Shown: positions 1 to 8,484, numbered from the stretch's first letter. The stretch is DNA of 64,000 nt from an uncultured Acidobacteriota bacterium (GCA_903832055.1 CAILAC010000010.1:372001-436000); one strand, 5' to 3'. Notes: a model not told the origin generated them from the sequence alone. Made by a program: numbers and translations.

Positions 1-1
1 A

Positions 2-70
2 GCAGACAAACCGGCTGCGGCCGCGCAAGCTCCCGCCGCCACAGCGCCAACCGCCCCGCCCGTCAAGTAG
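2..70 (+). CDS. 3' end of an Ala/Pro-rich protein (partial)
   Basis: Reading from base 2 gives 22 codons of Ala/Pro-rich sequence (ADKPAAAAQAPAATAPTAPP) closed by TAG at 68-70. The strong codon bias matches a real high-GC coding tail, and the neighbour on the other strand ends only a few bases away, so the two genes converge. Such Ala/Pro tails are common at the end of ribosomal or DNA-binding proteins, but nothing here identifies the protein. The body lies outside the window. Confidence 0.45.
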   Translation, partial: ADKPAAAAQAPAATAPTAPPVK

Positions 71-73
71 AAC

Positions 74-1330
74 TCAAAGTTTTTCAAGAAGATAGCTGAT
101 GACATGGTCGGCATGCACCACGCCCACCAGCCGGCCATGCACATCCACCACCGCCAGCGAGCGGAGGTTGTACTTGTCAAAAACCTCCGCCACGTCTGAC
201 TGGTGCATGTCCGCCGGGCAAGAACGCACCCGCGCCTCGGCCAGTACTTTGAGGTGGCTCCCCGGCAGCGCCATCACCATCCGCGCCAGCGGCACCGACC
301 CGCGCAGCACCCGGCCCCCATCCGTCAGATAGATCTCCGAGAGCGTCTCCGCGTCCCCATCAAACGCGCGCAGCGCCTCAACCGCATCGGCCACCGTGGC
401 CTCCCACGGAACCGCCACAAACTCGGTCGTCATCCGCCCCGCCGCCGAATCCTCGTGGAACTCCAGGAGCTCTTCCACTTCCTGGCGCTCCTCCGGCTCC
501 ATCTCTCCGAGAATCGCCTCAGACCGCTCGTCCGAAAGCTCGCTCAGCAGGTCAGCCGCTGCGCCGGGATCCATCTCTTCGACAATGTCTGCAATGCGTT
601 GCTTGTCCATGCCCTCAAGCAGCGACTTCTGCAGCTTCGGATCTACCTCTTCCAGCGTTTCCGCCGCCACTTCCTCGTCCAGCGCCGTAAAGATCGCCTC
701 GCGCTCGGCAGGAGCCAAATCCGCCAGAATTTCTGCCAACTCCGAGGGATGCATGTCGGCCAGCCGCTCATGCTCAATCTTCAGCTTGACGCGACGCGCT
801 GGGTCCACCTCGATGACATCGACAAACTGCCACGGAATCCCCCGCGATGCAAAACGCCGCGAGAGCGCCTCAAGAGTATGCCGAGGCAGCAGCCCCTTGA
901 ATACCCGCTGCACCGCCCCACGCAGCCCCACTTCAACCTCTGAAACCCGCAGCAGATGCACCGACCCATGACCCAGCCACTCCAGGTCGACATCATTCAC
1001 CCGCACCACCTTGCGCCCGTGAATGTCGATGATCTGCCGGTCAATCAGGTCTTGCTGCAAAAAGAGGTAATTTTCATCGCCACGCAACGGGCTCAGCGCC
1101 GACGGCGTGCGCAGCTCCAGCGTCCCCGCCGGCGTCTCCATCACCTGCACCGATGGCACAATCTGCAGCCCCTGCCGCGTCTTCAGCACCAGCCCCGCCA
1201 CCCGGCCTGCCTCCGCCCCGGTCGCGACCGCAATGTCCTTCAAACGTCCGCGAACCACCCCCTGCGCGTCCGTAACGGGCGTGCCAAGCATGGCGGTCAG
1301 GCTGACGCGGGATGTAGTCCGTGGGCGCAT
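74..1330 (-). CDS. PRC-barrel / MgtE N-domain / CBS protein without a transporter domain
   Basis: The N-terminus looks like a PRC-barrel (ML-GTPVTDAQG..), followed by a second barrel-like stretch around VDIHGRKVVRVNDV. The centre has the helical repeats of the MgtE intracellular N domain (HPSELAEILADLAP, MDPGAAADLLSEL), and the C-terminus carries a pair of CBS motifs. No membrane segment is visible, so this is not a complete Mg2+ channel. In the MgtE family the N and CBS domains sense cytosolic Mg2+, so a regulatory metal- or nucleotide-sensing role is inferred. The track ORF begins at 1435, but the ATG at 1330 (MRPRTTSRVS) starts the conserved part and gives 418 residues. Confidence 0.75.
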   Translation of the reverse strand: MRPRTTSRVSLTAMLGTPVTDAQGVVRGRLKDIAVATGAEAGRVAGLVLKTRQGLQIVPSVQVMETPAGTLELRTPSALSPLRGDENYLFLQQDLIDRQIIDIHGRKVVRVNDVDLEWLGHGSVHLLRVSEVEVGLRGAVQRVFKGLLPRHTLEALSRRFASRGIPWQFVDVIEVDPARRVKLKIEHERLADMHPSELAEILADLAPAEREAIFTALDEEVAAETLEEVDPKLQKSLLEGMDKQRIADIVEEMDPGAAADLLSELSDERSEAILGEMEPEERQEVEELLEFHEDSAAGRMTTEFVAVPWEATVADAVEALRAFDGDAETLSEIYLTDGGRVLRGSVPLARMVMALPGSHLKVLAEARVRSCPADMHQSDVAEVFDKYNLRSLAVVDVHGRLVGVVHADHVISYLLEKL

Positions 1331-1597
1331 AGTTTTCAATCGCAGCAGACTGAGTTTAGCCTGACGCCCCACCCGCTGGCGAACCCACGCATTCGCGTCA
1401 TGGCACACCGAGCTTCCGCAACGAAACCCTGCCAAAGATTCCCGAAGAACTGCGGCAGCCTTTGAAGTTCAACTTTAGCCTGACTCGTCAAGCATATGTC
1501 TTGCCTCGGCTGCACCAAAACAGTATGCTGAGCCTCTCCGCTCAAAGCATTCAATAACTCTGCCTGAGCAATGCCGGAAATCTGGAGATAACTGCTG

Positions 1598-2344
1598 ATG
1601 CTTCCCTATGTCTTCGGACTAGCTTTTCTGTGCTTCGTCGCTGAAAGAGTCTTTCCCGGATGGCCATTGCCCCGCATAAGGACTTGGCCAATACGAGTCA
1701 TACTCGTCAATCTCGCCCAGCTTGGCGTCATCCTGGTCGCCGGAATCAGCTGGGAGAAGTGGCTCTCATCGAGCTCTCTCTTCCACCTCGAACGCCATGT
1801 ATCTCCAGAAATCGGCGCCATGATCGCTTACTTCATCGCCACATTCGTTTTTTATTGGTGGCATCGTTGGCGGCACCAGGTTGACGCCCTATGGCTGATG
1901 TTCCATCAAGTCCATCACAGCCCTCAACGCATCGAGGTCATCACCTCCTTCTACAAGCATCCGCTCGAAATGGTGGTGAACTCGGTCATCGGCAGCGTCC
2001 TCGTCTACTCCTGCCTCGGCCTCAGCTTAAAGGGCGGCGCAATCTATACGCTTTGTACCGCGGTTGGAGAATTTTTCTATCACACCAATATCCGGACGCC
2101 CCGCTGGGTCGGTTACTTCTTCCAGCGGCCAGAGATGCATCGCATCCACCACGAATATGGGCTCCACAAAAACAACTATGGCGACATCGTCTGGTGGGAC
2201 ATGCTCTTTGGAACCTACGAAAATCCCCCCGAGTTCAAAACATCCTGCGGATTCGACGACGCAAAGGAACAAAAACTTGTCGAGATGCTCCAGTTCAAGG
2301 ATGTTCACAAAGAACCAGCCTGGAACGCGGATAAGGGCGCTTGA
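1598..2344 (+). CDS. sterol desaturase / fatty acid hydroxylase family membrane protein
   Basis: A 248-residue membrane protein with the clustered histidine boxes of the fatty acid hydroxylase superfamily: HRWRH, HQVHHS and HRIHHE, which bind a di-iron centre. Hydrophobic segments at the N-terminus and around residues 60-80 and 130-150 fit an inner-membrane enzyme. Bacterial members hydroxylate or desaturate lipids or hopanoid-type substrates; the substrate here cannot be told from sequence. The next gene follows after 28 bases on the same strand, so co-transcription is possible, although no functional link is evident. Confidence 0.85.
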   Translation: MLPYVFGLAFLCFVAERVFPGWPLPRIRTWPIRVILVNLAQLGVILVAGISWEKWLSSSSLFHLERHVSPEIGAMIAYFIATFVFYWWHRWRHQVDALWLMFHQVHHSPQRIEVITSFYKHPLEMVVNSVIGSVLVYSCLGLSLKGGAIYTLCTAVGEFFYHTNIRTPRWVGYFFQRPEMHRIHHEYGLHKNNYGDIVWWDMLFGTYENPPEFKTSCGFDDAKEQKLVEMLQFKDVHKEPAWNADKGA

Positions 2345-2372
2345 CAGAGCGAGGCTCAACAACGAAACTGCG

Positions 2373-2951
2373 ATGGAGGATTCAAAACGTCCGGCCCATG
2401 CGACAAACCTCGCGTCGCATCCCCGTCAACGTACTGAATCCGCGCACCAGACCGCCAGCACAGAGAGACCTCCATTGACCGGACCACAAACAGGGCGACT
2501 CAGCTTCAAACTGGCCTCCACAATGGATAGCGTGGCTGAGATTGAAGCGGCAGCAGAAAAGCTCACCCAGGCCGCCGGCATGGACGAGGACGAAAGCTTT
2601 CGCGTCGTCATGGCCGTCCGCGAAGCAGCGGTCAATGCCGTGCTGCACGGCAATAGCTATGATCCAAATAAACAGGTCAGCGCCAGCTTTGAAAACAACG
2701 GGAAATCCTTGATCATCACCATCGCAGATCAGGGCGAAGGACTCGATCCGGAGACCATTCCCGATCCCCTGGCACCCGAAAATTTGCTGCGCGGCACCGG
2801 CCGCGGCATCTTCCTCATCCGTTCCTTCCTGGATGAGGTACACTTTCGACAATTGCACCCCGGAACGGAACTGACGCTGATCAAGCATCTGACACCGGCG
2901 GCGACCCCGGATGACGTGACCCAGAACGACAAAGATCTGGATACGAATTGA
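2373..2951 (+). CDS. RsbW-like anti-sigma factor / serine kinase (HATPase_c_2)
   Basis: The protein has a GHKL ATPase fold of the SpoIIAB/RsbW type: an N box (REAAVNAVLHGN), a G1 box (DQGEGLDPETIPDP) and a G2-like GTGRGIFLIRSFLD. This family binds a sigma factor and phosphorylates a STAS antagonist. The track ORF starts inside the previous gene; the ATG at 2373 gives 192 residues, and the conserved domain begins near LSFKLAST, so a later start is also possible. The next gene encodes a STAS antagonist, giving a partner-switching pair. No sigma factor gene lies alongside, so the output partner is elsewhere or is not a sigma factor. Confidence 0.8.
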   Translation: MEDSKRPAHATNLASHPRQRTESAHQTASTERPPLTGPQTGRLSFKLASTMDSVAEIEAAAEKLTQAAGMDEDESFRVVMAVREAAVNAVLHGNSYDPNKQVSASFENNGKSLIITIADQGEGLDPETIPDPLAPENLLRGTGRGIFLIRSFLDEVHFRQLHPGTELTLIKHLTPAATPDDVTQNDKDLDTN

Positions 2952-2999
2952 CGGATACGAATTAACCGATAACGACAAAAACCCTGAGGAGGGACTTCT

Positions 3000-3344
3000 G
3001 TGGCACTTACCATTGCAACCCGGCAAATCGACGGCGTAACCATTCTGGACTTGAGCGGGCGCATCACGCTCGGAGAAGGCAGCGTTCAACTGCGCGATGC
3101 CATTCGCGATCTGATCGGCAAGGGCGTCAAGAATATTCTGCTGAGCCTCGGCGAGGTCAACTACATCGACAGCTCCGGTCTGGGCGAGCTCGTCAGCGCA
3201 TTCACCACGGCCAAGAATCAGAACGCCGACGTGAAGCTGCTCAACCTGACCAAAAAGGTCAAGGACGTCCTACAGGTCACCAAGCTCTACACCGTATTCG
3301 ATATTTACGACGACGAAGCCCACGCAATCGTCGCCTTCAAGTAA
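3000..3344 (+). CDS. STAS-domain anti-sigma factor antagonist (RsbV/SpoIIAA type)
   Basis: A single 114-residue STAS domain. The signature DSSGLGE at residues 57-63 contains the serine that the partner kinase phosphorylates in SpoIIAA and RsbV. Translation starts at a GTG with a strong site (GAGGAGGG) six bases upstream. It lies 48 bases after the RsbW-like gene and is followed by a clear hairpin terminator, so the two form the end of an operon. Unphosphorylated antagonist is expected to sequester the kinase and free its other partner. Confidence 0.88.
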   Translation: MALTIATRQIDGVTILDLSGRITLGEGSVQLRDAIRDLIGKGVKNILLSLGEVNYIDSSGLGELVSAFTTAKNQNADVKLLNLTKKVKDVLQVTKLYTVFDIYDDEAHAIVAFK

Positions 3345-3369
3345 ATTTCGGCCAAAGCTTCTGTCAAAA

Positions 3370-3413
3370 GAAAGGGCCACGTCGCGGGTTTCCCGCAGAT
3401 GTGGCCTTTTTGT
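3370..3413 (+). terminator. bidirectional rho-independent terminator
   Basis: An AAAGGGCCAC arm pairs with GTGGCCTTTT, with an inner GCGGG/CCCGC stem between them. A T run follows on the plus strand and an A run precedes, so it can serve both the STAS gene and the convergent lemA. Confidence 0.85.
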
Positions 3414-3496
3414 GTTTCACCGTTGCTGGCTTTACCAAAGTCTCAACGATTCCGGGTCAGGTGCTCTCGACCCGGAACCGCCCTTTAACCTTGCGC

Positions 3497-4075
3497 TCAG
3501 AACTTCACAGCGGGCGCCGTGCGTGCCGCCGCACTCGCCTCAAAGTAAGCATCGTTCACATGAAATCCAAGTATCCCCGCCCAGATGCTGTTCGGGAACG
3601 ACCGCACAAACGTGTTGTAATCCCGCAGCGTGTCGTTGTAGCGGCGCCGTGCCACGCTGATCCGGTTCTCCGTCCCCGATAGCTCGTCCTGCAGGCGCAT
3701 GAACTGCTCATTCGACTTCAGTTGCGGATAGTTCTCCGTCAACGCCAGCAGCCGGCCAAACGCCGAATCCAGCGTCCCGTTGGCCGCAATCTTCGCCTTC
3801 GGGTCCCGCGCATTCAACAGGCCCGCACGCGCGTTGGCAATGTCGCCAAACACTGTGCTCTCTTCCTTCGTAAAGCCCTTCACCGTTTCCACCAGGTTCG
3901 GGATTAGGTCAGCCCTCCGCTGCAACTGAACATCCACCTGTGACCAGCTCGACTTCACCTGCTCATCCTTCTGCACCATCTGGTTCTGCGCAGAGACAAA
4001 GCTGCCATAGATCATCAATCCGATGACAACAAAAACACCAACAATTCCAAGGAATATCCAAAGTCCACGACGCAT
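3497..4075 (-). CDS. lemA: LemA family protein
   Basis: A 192-residue protein with one N-terminal membrane helix (LWIFLGIVGVFVVIGLMIYG) followed by the helical-bundle LemA domain: WSQVDVQLQRRADLIPNLVE, then ARRRYNDTLRDYNTFVRSFP. The track start at 4114 is too far upstream; the ATG at 4075 has AGGAGA eight bases before it. It is the second gene after the TPM-domain protein, a pairing seen in many bacteria. The molecular role of LemA proteins is not settled; membrane or envelope maintenance is the usual suggestion. Confidence 0.92.
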   Translation of the reverse strand: MRRGLWIFLGIVGVFVVIGLMIYGSFVSAQNQMVQKDEQVKSSWSQVDVQLQRRADLIPNLVETVKGFTKEESTVFGDIANARAGLLNARDPKAKIAANGTLDSAFGRLLALTENYPQLKSNEQFMRLQDELSGTENRISVARRRYNDTLRDYNTFVRSFPNSIWAGILGFHVNDAYFEASAAARTAPAVKF

Positions 4076-4144
4076 TGAGTGATTCTCCTTTGCCTTCGTT
4101 CCTCGAGGGCACACTGCAAAATCCGTTATGTCAAAAAGCTGAAA

Positions 4145-4990
4145 CTACCAGTCTCCGCCAGCACCGCCGCCGCCGGATTCACCACCACCAAAACCACTAA
4201 ACCCATCACCACCGCCGCCCGAGTCGCCGCCGCCAAATCCACCACCGCCGCCGCCCCAGCCACCGCGTCCACCGCCACCGAACAGCATGCCCAGGCCAAA
4301 TCCAAGCAGCCCACGCACTCCGAAGAAAGCCAGCACCAGCACGATGAGAATAATCCGGAAGATCAACCCAATAGACGACCCGCGCCGCTGCGGTACTCGG
4401 CTCTGCGATTCACTACCCGGGGGGCCGCGGTCCTCATCCTGCAAAGTAACCTTGGCATCCGCCGCAATCACATTTGCAATCTGCACCAGCCCGGTCGTCA
4501 CCGCGCCGTCATAATCCGCATGCTTCAGGTCAGGCACCATTAGCCGGCCAATGTCGCCCACCCTGGCATCCGGCAAGATGCCCTCAAGCCCGTAGCCAAC
4601 CTCGATCCAGTAGTGGTGGTCCTCGACCGAGATCAGCATCAGAATGCTCCGGTCGCTGCCCTTCTTCCCGACTTTCCACTTCTCTTCCAGTCGATTGGCA
4701 AAGTCTGCCTTGTCATCGCCACCCAGGTTCTTCAGCGTGACAATCGCCACCTGCGTATTCGTCGCCGAATGGTCAAGCTGGCCGCACAAGCGCCCCAGCC
4801 GCGCCACCGTCTCCGGCGAAAGCACGTGCGCAAAGTCAGAAACATAATCTGTAGGTTTGGGCAGGTCTTCCACGCGCTCTGCAACTGCAAAGAGGCCGGA
4901 AAACAAAAGCACGAGGCCCACAACGGATGGCAGGAGCCTGTGTAAAGCCGTACGCGAGCGGCGGTCTAGCATCTCTTCTATTGTACGCAT
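4145..4990 (-). CDS. TPM-domain (YgcG-type) membrane protein
   Basis: A signal or anchor helix (LLPSVVGLVLLFSGLFAVA) precedes a TPM domain (DYVSDFAHVLSPETVARL ... VAIVTLKNLGG). A second membrane helix follows (LIFRIILIVLVLAFFGV), and the tail is almost wholly Gly/Ser ending in GGAGGDW. That order is typical of YgcG proteins. Two starts are possible: ATG at 5011, or ATG at 4990 with a GGGGGG run just upstream; I chose the latter. The gene lies 69 bases upstream of lemA and is divergent from ptrB. Some TPM domains act as phosphatases, but no activity can be assigned here. Confidence 0.85.
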   Translation of the reverse strand: MRTIEEMLDRRSRTALHRLLPSVVGLVLLFSGLFAVAERVEDLPKPTDYVSDFAHVLSPETVARLGRLCGQLDHSATNTQVAIVTLKNLGGDDKADFANRLEEKWKVGKKGSDRSILMLISVEDHHYWIEVGYGLEGILPDARVGDIGRLMVPDLKHADYDGAVTTGLVQIANVIAADAKVTLQDEDRGPPGSESQSRVPQRRGSSIGLIFRIILIVLVLAFFGVRGLLGFGLGMLFGGGGRGGWGGGGGGFGGGDSGGGGDGFSGFGGGESGGGGAGGDW

Positions 4991-5052
4991 TACCCCCCAA
5001 CTAAGTTCCATCTTCTCGCTCTTACCCGCCCCAGGCGACTATCCTAAAGACG

Positions 5053-7140
5053 ATGACTATTGAATCGATAACACCGCCTGTCCCCGCTCCAGCCCCGCCC
5101 GTCGCCCGTATCGAAGCAAAACTCACCCCCCTCCACGGCACCGTCCTCGTCGACAACTACGCCTGGCTCCGCGAAAAAGAGAGCCCCGAAGTCATCGCCT
5201 ATCTCAACGCCGAAAATGCCTGGGCCGAGGCCGCCACCGCCCCCCTCGCCCCCCTCCGCGACCAGCTCTATGCCGAGATGCTCAGCCACATCAAGCAGAC
5301 CGACGTCTCCGTCCCCTACCGCGACGGAGCCTGGTGGTACTACCTCCGCACCGAAGAGGGCCTCCAGTACCCCGTCTACTGCCGCAAAGCGGATTCACCC
5401 GACGCCCCCGAACAAGTCATCCTCGACGGCAACGAACTCGCCAAAGACCACCCCTTCATGTCCATCGGCGGCACAGACATCACCGACGACGGCCGCTGGA
5501 TGGCCTACAGCGTCGATCACACCGGCTTCCGCCAATACACCCTCCATATCAAAGACCTCCAGACTGGCGAAGTCCTGCCCAGTTCCGTCGAACGCGTAGG
5601 CTCCGTCACCTGGTCCGCCGACAACAAATCCCTCTTCTACACCGTCGAGGATGAAGAGCAGAAGCGCCAATTCCAGCTCTGGCGGCACGTCCTCGGCACA
5701 GATTTCGCCATCGACAGCCTCATCTTTGACGAGCCCGACGAACGCTTCAACCTCGCCGTCGGCCGCACCCGCGACGGCCATTTCCTCATCATGGAGGCAG
5801 GCAGCCACACCACCACCGAGTCCCGCTTCCTCGCCGCCGACAATCCACTGGGCGAATGGACCCTCGTAGCCCCCCGCGAAGATGAGCATGAATACTCCAT
5901 CGACCATCGCAACGGCCTCTGGTTCATCCGCACCAACGACCAGGGCCGAAACTTCCGCCTCGTCACCGCCCCCGTCGCCACCCCCGGCCGCGAACACTGG
6001 TCCGCCCTCCTCGACCACCGCCAGCACATCATGCTCGAAGACGTTGACCTCTTCGAAAAATTCTTCGTCTCCTGCGAGCGCGAAGACGGCCTGCCCCGCC
6101 TCCGCCTCTGGAGCTTCACTGAAAACGACCGCGCTATCCAGTCCAACGAAATCCAGTTCCCCGAACCGGTCTACAGCGCCTTCCCCCATACCAATCGGGA
6201 GTTCTCGACCACAAAATTCCGCTACGCCTACCAGTCCCTCGTTTCTCCCAGCTCCGTCTTTGAATACGACATCGCCAGCGGCACTTCCACCCTGCTCAAG
6301 CAGGTAGAGGTCCCCGGCGGCTTTGACCGCGATCAGTACGCCTCAGAACGCGTCTACGCCACCGCCGCTGACGGCGTCCGCGTCCCCATTTCCCTCGTCT
6401 ATCGCAAAGACAAGCGTGAAGCCGGTAAAAATCCCCTCTACGTCTACGCCTACGGCTCCTACGGCTATTCCCTCCCCATCGGCTTCAACGCCAACCGACT
6501 CAGCCTCCTCGACCGCGGCATCGTCATGGCCTACGCCCACATCCGCGGCGGCGGAGACCTCGGCAAACCCTGGCACGACCAGGGCAAAATGCTCGTCAAG
6601 CGAAACACCTTCACCGACTTCATCACCGCCGTCGAGGAACTCACCGGCAGCGGCTACGGCGACCCCGCCCGCGTCGCCATCGAGGGCGGCTCTGCCGGAG
6701 GCCTCCTCATGGGCGCCGTCGTCAACCTCAAGCCTGAAATCTTCCGCGCCGTCCTCTCCCACGTCCCCTTCGTCGATGTCATGAACACCATGCTCGACGC
6801 CTCGCTCCCCCTCACCGTCCCCGAGTATGAAGAGTGGGGCAACCCCAATGAGGCTGAATACTTCCACTACATGCTCAGTTACTCGCCCTATGACAATCTC
6901 AAGTCCGGCAGTTATCCCGCCATGCTTGTCAAAACATCCCTCAATGACAGCCAGGTCATGTACTGGGAACCAGCCAAGTACGTAGCCAAACTCCGCACTC
7001 TCAAAACCGACAACAATCCCCTCCTTCTCGTCACCAACATGGAGGCCGGCCACGGCGGCGCAAGTGGCCGCTACGACTACCTCAAAGAGATAGCCTTCGA
7101 CTATGCCTTCCTGCTCCAGGAGTTAGGTTTGGTGGGATAA
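5053..7140 (+). CDS. ptrB: oligopeptidase B (S9A serine peptidase)
   Basis: A 695-residue cytosolic serine peptidase with an N-terminal beta-propeller and a C-terminal alpha/beta hydrolase. The catalytic triad is visible as Ser547 in GGSAGG, Asp632 in LNDSQVMYWEP and His667 in EAGHGG. The RGGGDLGKPWHDQGK and SPYDN stretches closely follow the oligopeptidase B pattern. The enzyme cleaves short peptides after Arg or Lys. Its length is that of the family, and no signal peptide is present. It is divergent from the TPM/lemA operon, with about 60 bases between the starts. Confidence 0.93.
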   Translation: MTIESITPPVPAPAPPVARIEAKLTPLHGTVLVDNYAWLREKESPEVIAYLNAENAWAEAATAPLAPLRDQLYAEMLSHIKQTDVSVPYRDGAWWYYLRTEEGLQYPVYCRKADSPDAPEQVILDGNELAKDHPFMSIGGTDITDDGRWMAYSVDHTGFRQYTLHIKDLQTGEVLPSSVERVGSVTWSADNKSLFYTVEDEEQKRQFQLWRHVLGTDFAIDSLIFDEPDERFNLAVGRTRDGHFLIMEAGSHTTTESRFLAADNPLGEWTLVAPREDEHEYSIDHRNGLWFIRTNDQGRNFRLVTAPVATPGREHWSALLDHRQHIMLEDVDLFEKFFVSCEREDGLPRLRLWSFTENDRAIQSNEIQFPEPVYSAFPHTNREFSTTKFRYAYQSLVSPSSVFEYDIASGTSTLLKQVEVPGGFDRDQYASERVYATAADGVRVPISLVYRKDKREAGKNPLYVYAYGSYGYSLPIGFNANRLSLLDRGIVMAYAHIRGGGDLGKPWHDQGKMLVKRNTFTDFITAVEELTGSGYGDPARVAIEGGSAGGLLMGAVVNLKPEIFRAVLSHVPFVDVMNTMLDASLPLTVPEYEEWGNPNEAEYFHYMLSYSPYDNLKSGSYPAMLVKTSLNDSQVMYWEPAKYVAKLRTLKTDNNPLLLVTNMEAGHGGASGRYDYLKEIAFDYAFLLQELGLVG

Positions 7141-7201
7141 GTTCACGCGATGAGTTCGGTAGGAAACTTGCCCAGCCGTTAAACCAGTAATCAGGAGGGA
7201 G

Positions 7202-7252
7202 CAGGGGGTTTCAACCCCCTGAAAGACTGCACCATGAAACGGCCTTCAGGCC
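7202..7252. repeat. short palindromic intergenic element
   Basis: CAGGGGGTTTCAACCCCCTG is an almost perfect palindrome, and 20 bases on lies a second one, GGCCTTCAGGCC. There is no T run, so a simple terminator is unlikely. The style resembles the dispersed GC-rich palindromes seen between acidobacterial genes. Confidence 0.5.
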
Positions 7253-7316
7253 CGGAATTTTGTCCTTTGCTCGCAACCAAGGGCGTAAAGTACGGTAGTG
7301 AGGAAAAAGGTGCGCC

Positions 7317-7775
7317 ATGCAACGAGCAAACATCGTCCTATTGCTACTAATGCTTTTGACCTCTCTTGGGTACAGTCAGCAGACTACCGCCTCGACTGAT
7401 CCGGCACCAGCATGCCCCGCCGAATTCAATGACTCGCTTGAAACCAATGGCGTCCTCCAAGTCAACATCAAAGACCCCGACAACCATGTCCGTCCGCCCA
7501 GGGTTACCCATAGCGTCGAGGCAAAGTTCTCTGATGAAGCCCGCCGCCACGCGAAAAAAAAGTTCTTCAGCAGATTCAAAGGCGTCAGCATCGTAAGTCT
7601 GGTCGTAGATAAGAACGGTATGCCGCAAAACGTCTGCGTAAAGCAATTCGTCGGATTGAAGCTCGATGAAGAGGCCGTTAATGCCGTTCGCCAGTACCGC
7701 TTCTCGCCGGCCACCCTCAACGACATGCCCGTCGCCGTGCGCATCTCCGTCGCGGTCGAATTCAAGCTCTTTTGA
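7317..7775 (+). CDS. secreted TonB C-terminal domain protein
   Basis: A 152-residue protein with a signal peptide (IVLLLLMLLTSLGYSQ). The C-terminal half matches a TonB C-terminal fold: VSIVSLVVDKNGMPQNVCV, then DEEAVNAVRQYRFSPAT and a final VRISVAVEFKLF strand. There is no N-terminal membrane anchor or Pro-rich linker, so it is not a classical energy transducer. Such stand-alone periplasmic TonB-C proteins are common in this phylum, with unknown partners. The start follows GAGGAAAAAGG. It converges with the vapC remnant. Confidence 0.8.
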   Translation: MQRANIVLLLLMLLTSLGYSQQTTASTDPAPACPAEFNDSLETNGVLQVNIKDPDNHVRPPRVTHSVEAKFSDEARRHAKKKFFSRFKGVSIVSLVVDKNGMPQNVCVKQFVGLKLDEEAVNAVRQYRFSPATLNDMPVAVRISVAVEFKLF

Positions 7776-7784
7776 GAAACTTCA

Positions 7785-8170
7785 TCACGCCACCCCAACA
7801 TCCGTCCGCCTAAAGTCATCCCCCTTGAATAACAACGGTTCCCCAACACTCTTAGAAGCGCATAACTAAAACAATCCCCAAAATTCAGCCCCGCCCGATA
7901 CCGTCCCTTGCCGTACAACCGGAAAGCAACGTTCGCCAACCTGCCGTGCTCTGTCGAGACCGGCGTTATCGCGATATACGCTAGTCGCAACATCAGGTCC
8001 AGCTCCGTTTCAGCATTCTTGCCGCGTCGCGACAAAAGAACCATGCATGCCTCTACGTAACTCACAACGGAGATCTGCCTGGATTCTGCCCTGGCCAGCT
8101 TTCGCAGAAAATCGTCTGCCTCGGGCTCCTCAAGCATGATCGCGACGAATGTTGAGGTATCGACGACCAT
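7785..8170 (-). pseudogene. vapC: VapC PIN-domain toxin, frameshifted
   Basis: The reading frame opens with the PIN motif MVVDTSTFVAIMLEEPEAD, has the acidic residue in SYVEACMVL and reaches NFGDCFSYALLRVLG. After that it runs into unrelated sequence and through the opposite-strand tonB-like gene, giving the 264-residue ORF of the track. In the minus-one frame the expected ending appears at once: EPLLFKGDDFRRTDVGVA followed by TGA at 7785. One missing G in the run at 7841-7844 (CCCC on the plus strand) explains everything; restoring it gives a normal 128-residue VapC. The family is a Mg2+-dependent RNase. The ATG overlaps the vapB stop. A sequencing error in the homopolymer is the alternative. 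Confidence 0.85.
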
Positions 8171-8427
8171 CAGTCAAACAAGCCTTGATCGTTGTAACCG
8201 AGGATTTCGTCTTCACTGCGCGTATCTAAATTCGGCATAGCCGCAACGCGCGCTGTGATTTCCTTGATTCTCGCGATATATTCCGCTTCGTCAGTAGCCA
8301 TTGCAGCCACCTTGCGGAGACGTTCCTTCAAGGCAAATTGTACCGCCTGCGTAATCGTCTCCCCAGTCATCGCACTCAACTCCCGCGCCAGCCGGTCCGT
8401 TTCAGCGTCCTAAATATGCAAAGCCAT
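8170..8427 (-). pseudogene. vapB: VapB-type antitoxin with a premature amber stop
   Basis: From the ATG at 8427 the sequence reads MALHI, then TAG at 8410-8412, then DAETDRLARELSAMTGETIT, the typical start of Rv0623-type VapB antitoxins, in which a Lys or Arg is expected at the stop position. One substitution in codon 6 therefore interrupts an otherwise full 85-residue gene. The track ORF starts at an internal TTG (8379), which would omit most of the N-terminal DNA-binding strand. The C-terminal toxin-binding part (RSEDEILGYNDQGLF) is intact and overlaps the vapC start. With the vapC frameshift, the locus looks doubly inactivated. Confidence 0.85.
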
Positions 8428-8452
8428 GTACCTAGCATGCGCCAGATGTACA
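8427..8452. promoter_or_regulatory. candidate VapB operator
   Basis: An inverted repeat TGTAC / GTACA separated by 16 bases spans the vapB start codon. VapBC complexes repress their own promoter at such repeats. The assignment rests on position and symmetry only. Confidence 0.4.
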
Positions 8453-8484
8453 TAATCGGCGACATGGAATGCAGATGGACACTT

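Noticed and set aside
5395-6189. Long antisense ORF (264 aa) inside ptrB
   Set aside because: Its acidic, low-complexity composition is the mirror of a GC-rich coding frame; ptrB on the plus strand has full motif support.
7376-7784. C-terminal half of the 264-aa vapC ORF
   Set aside because: It is read-through after the frameshift, antisense to the tonB-like gene, and not a real protein segment.
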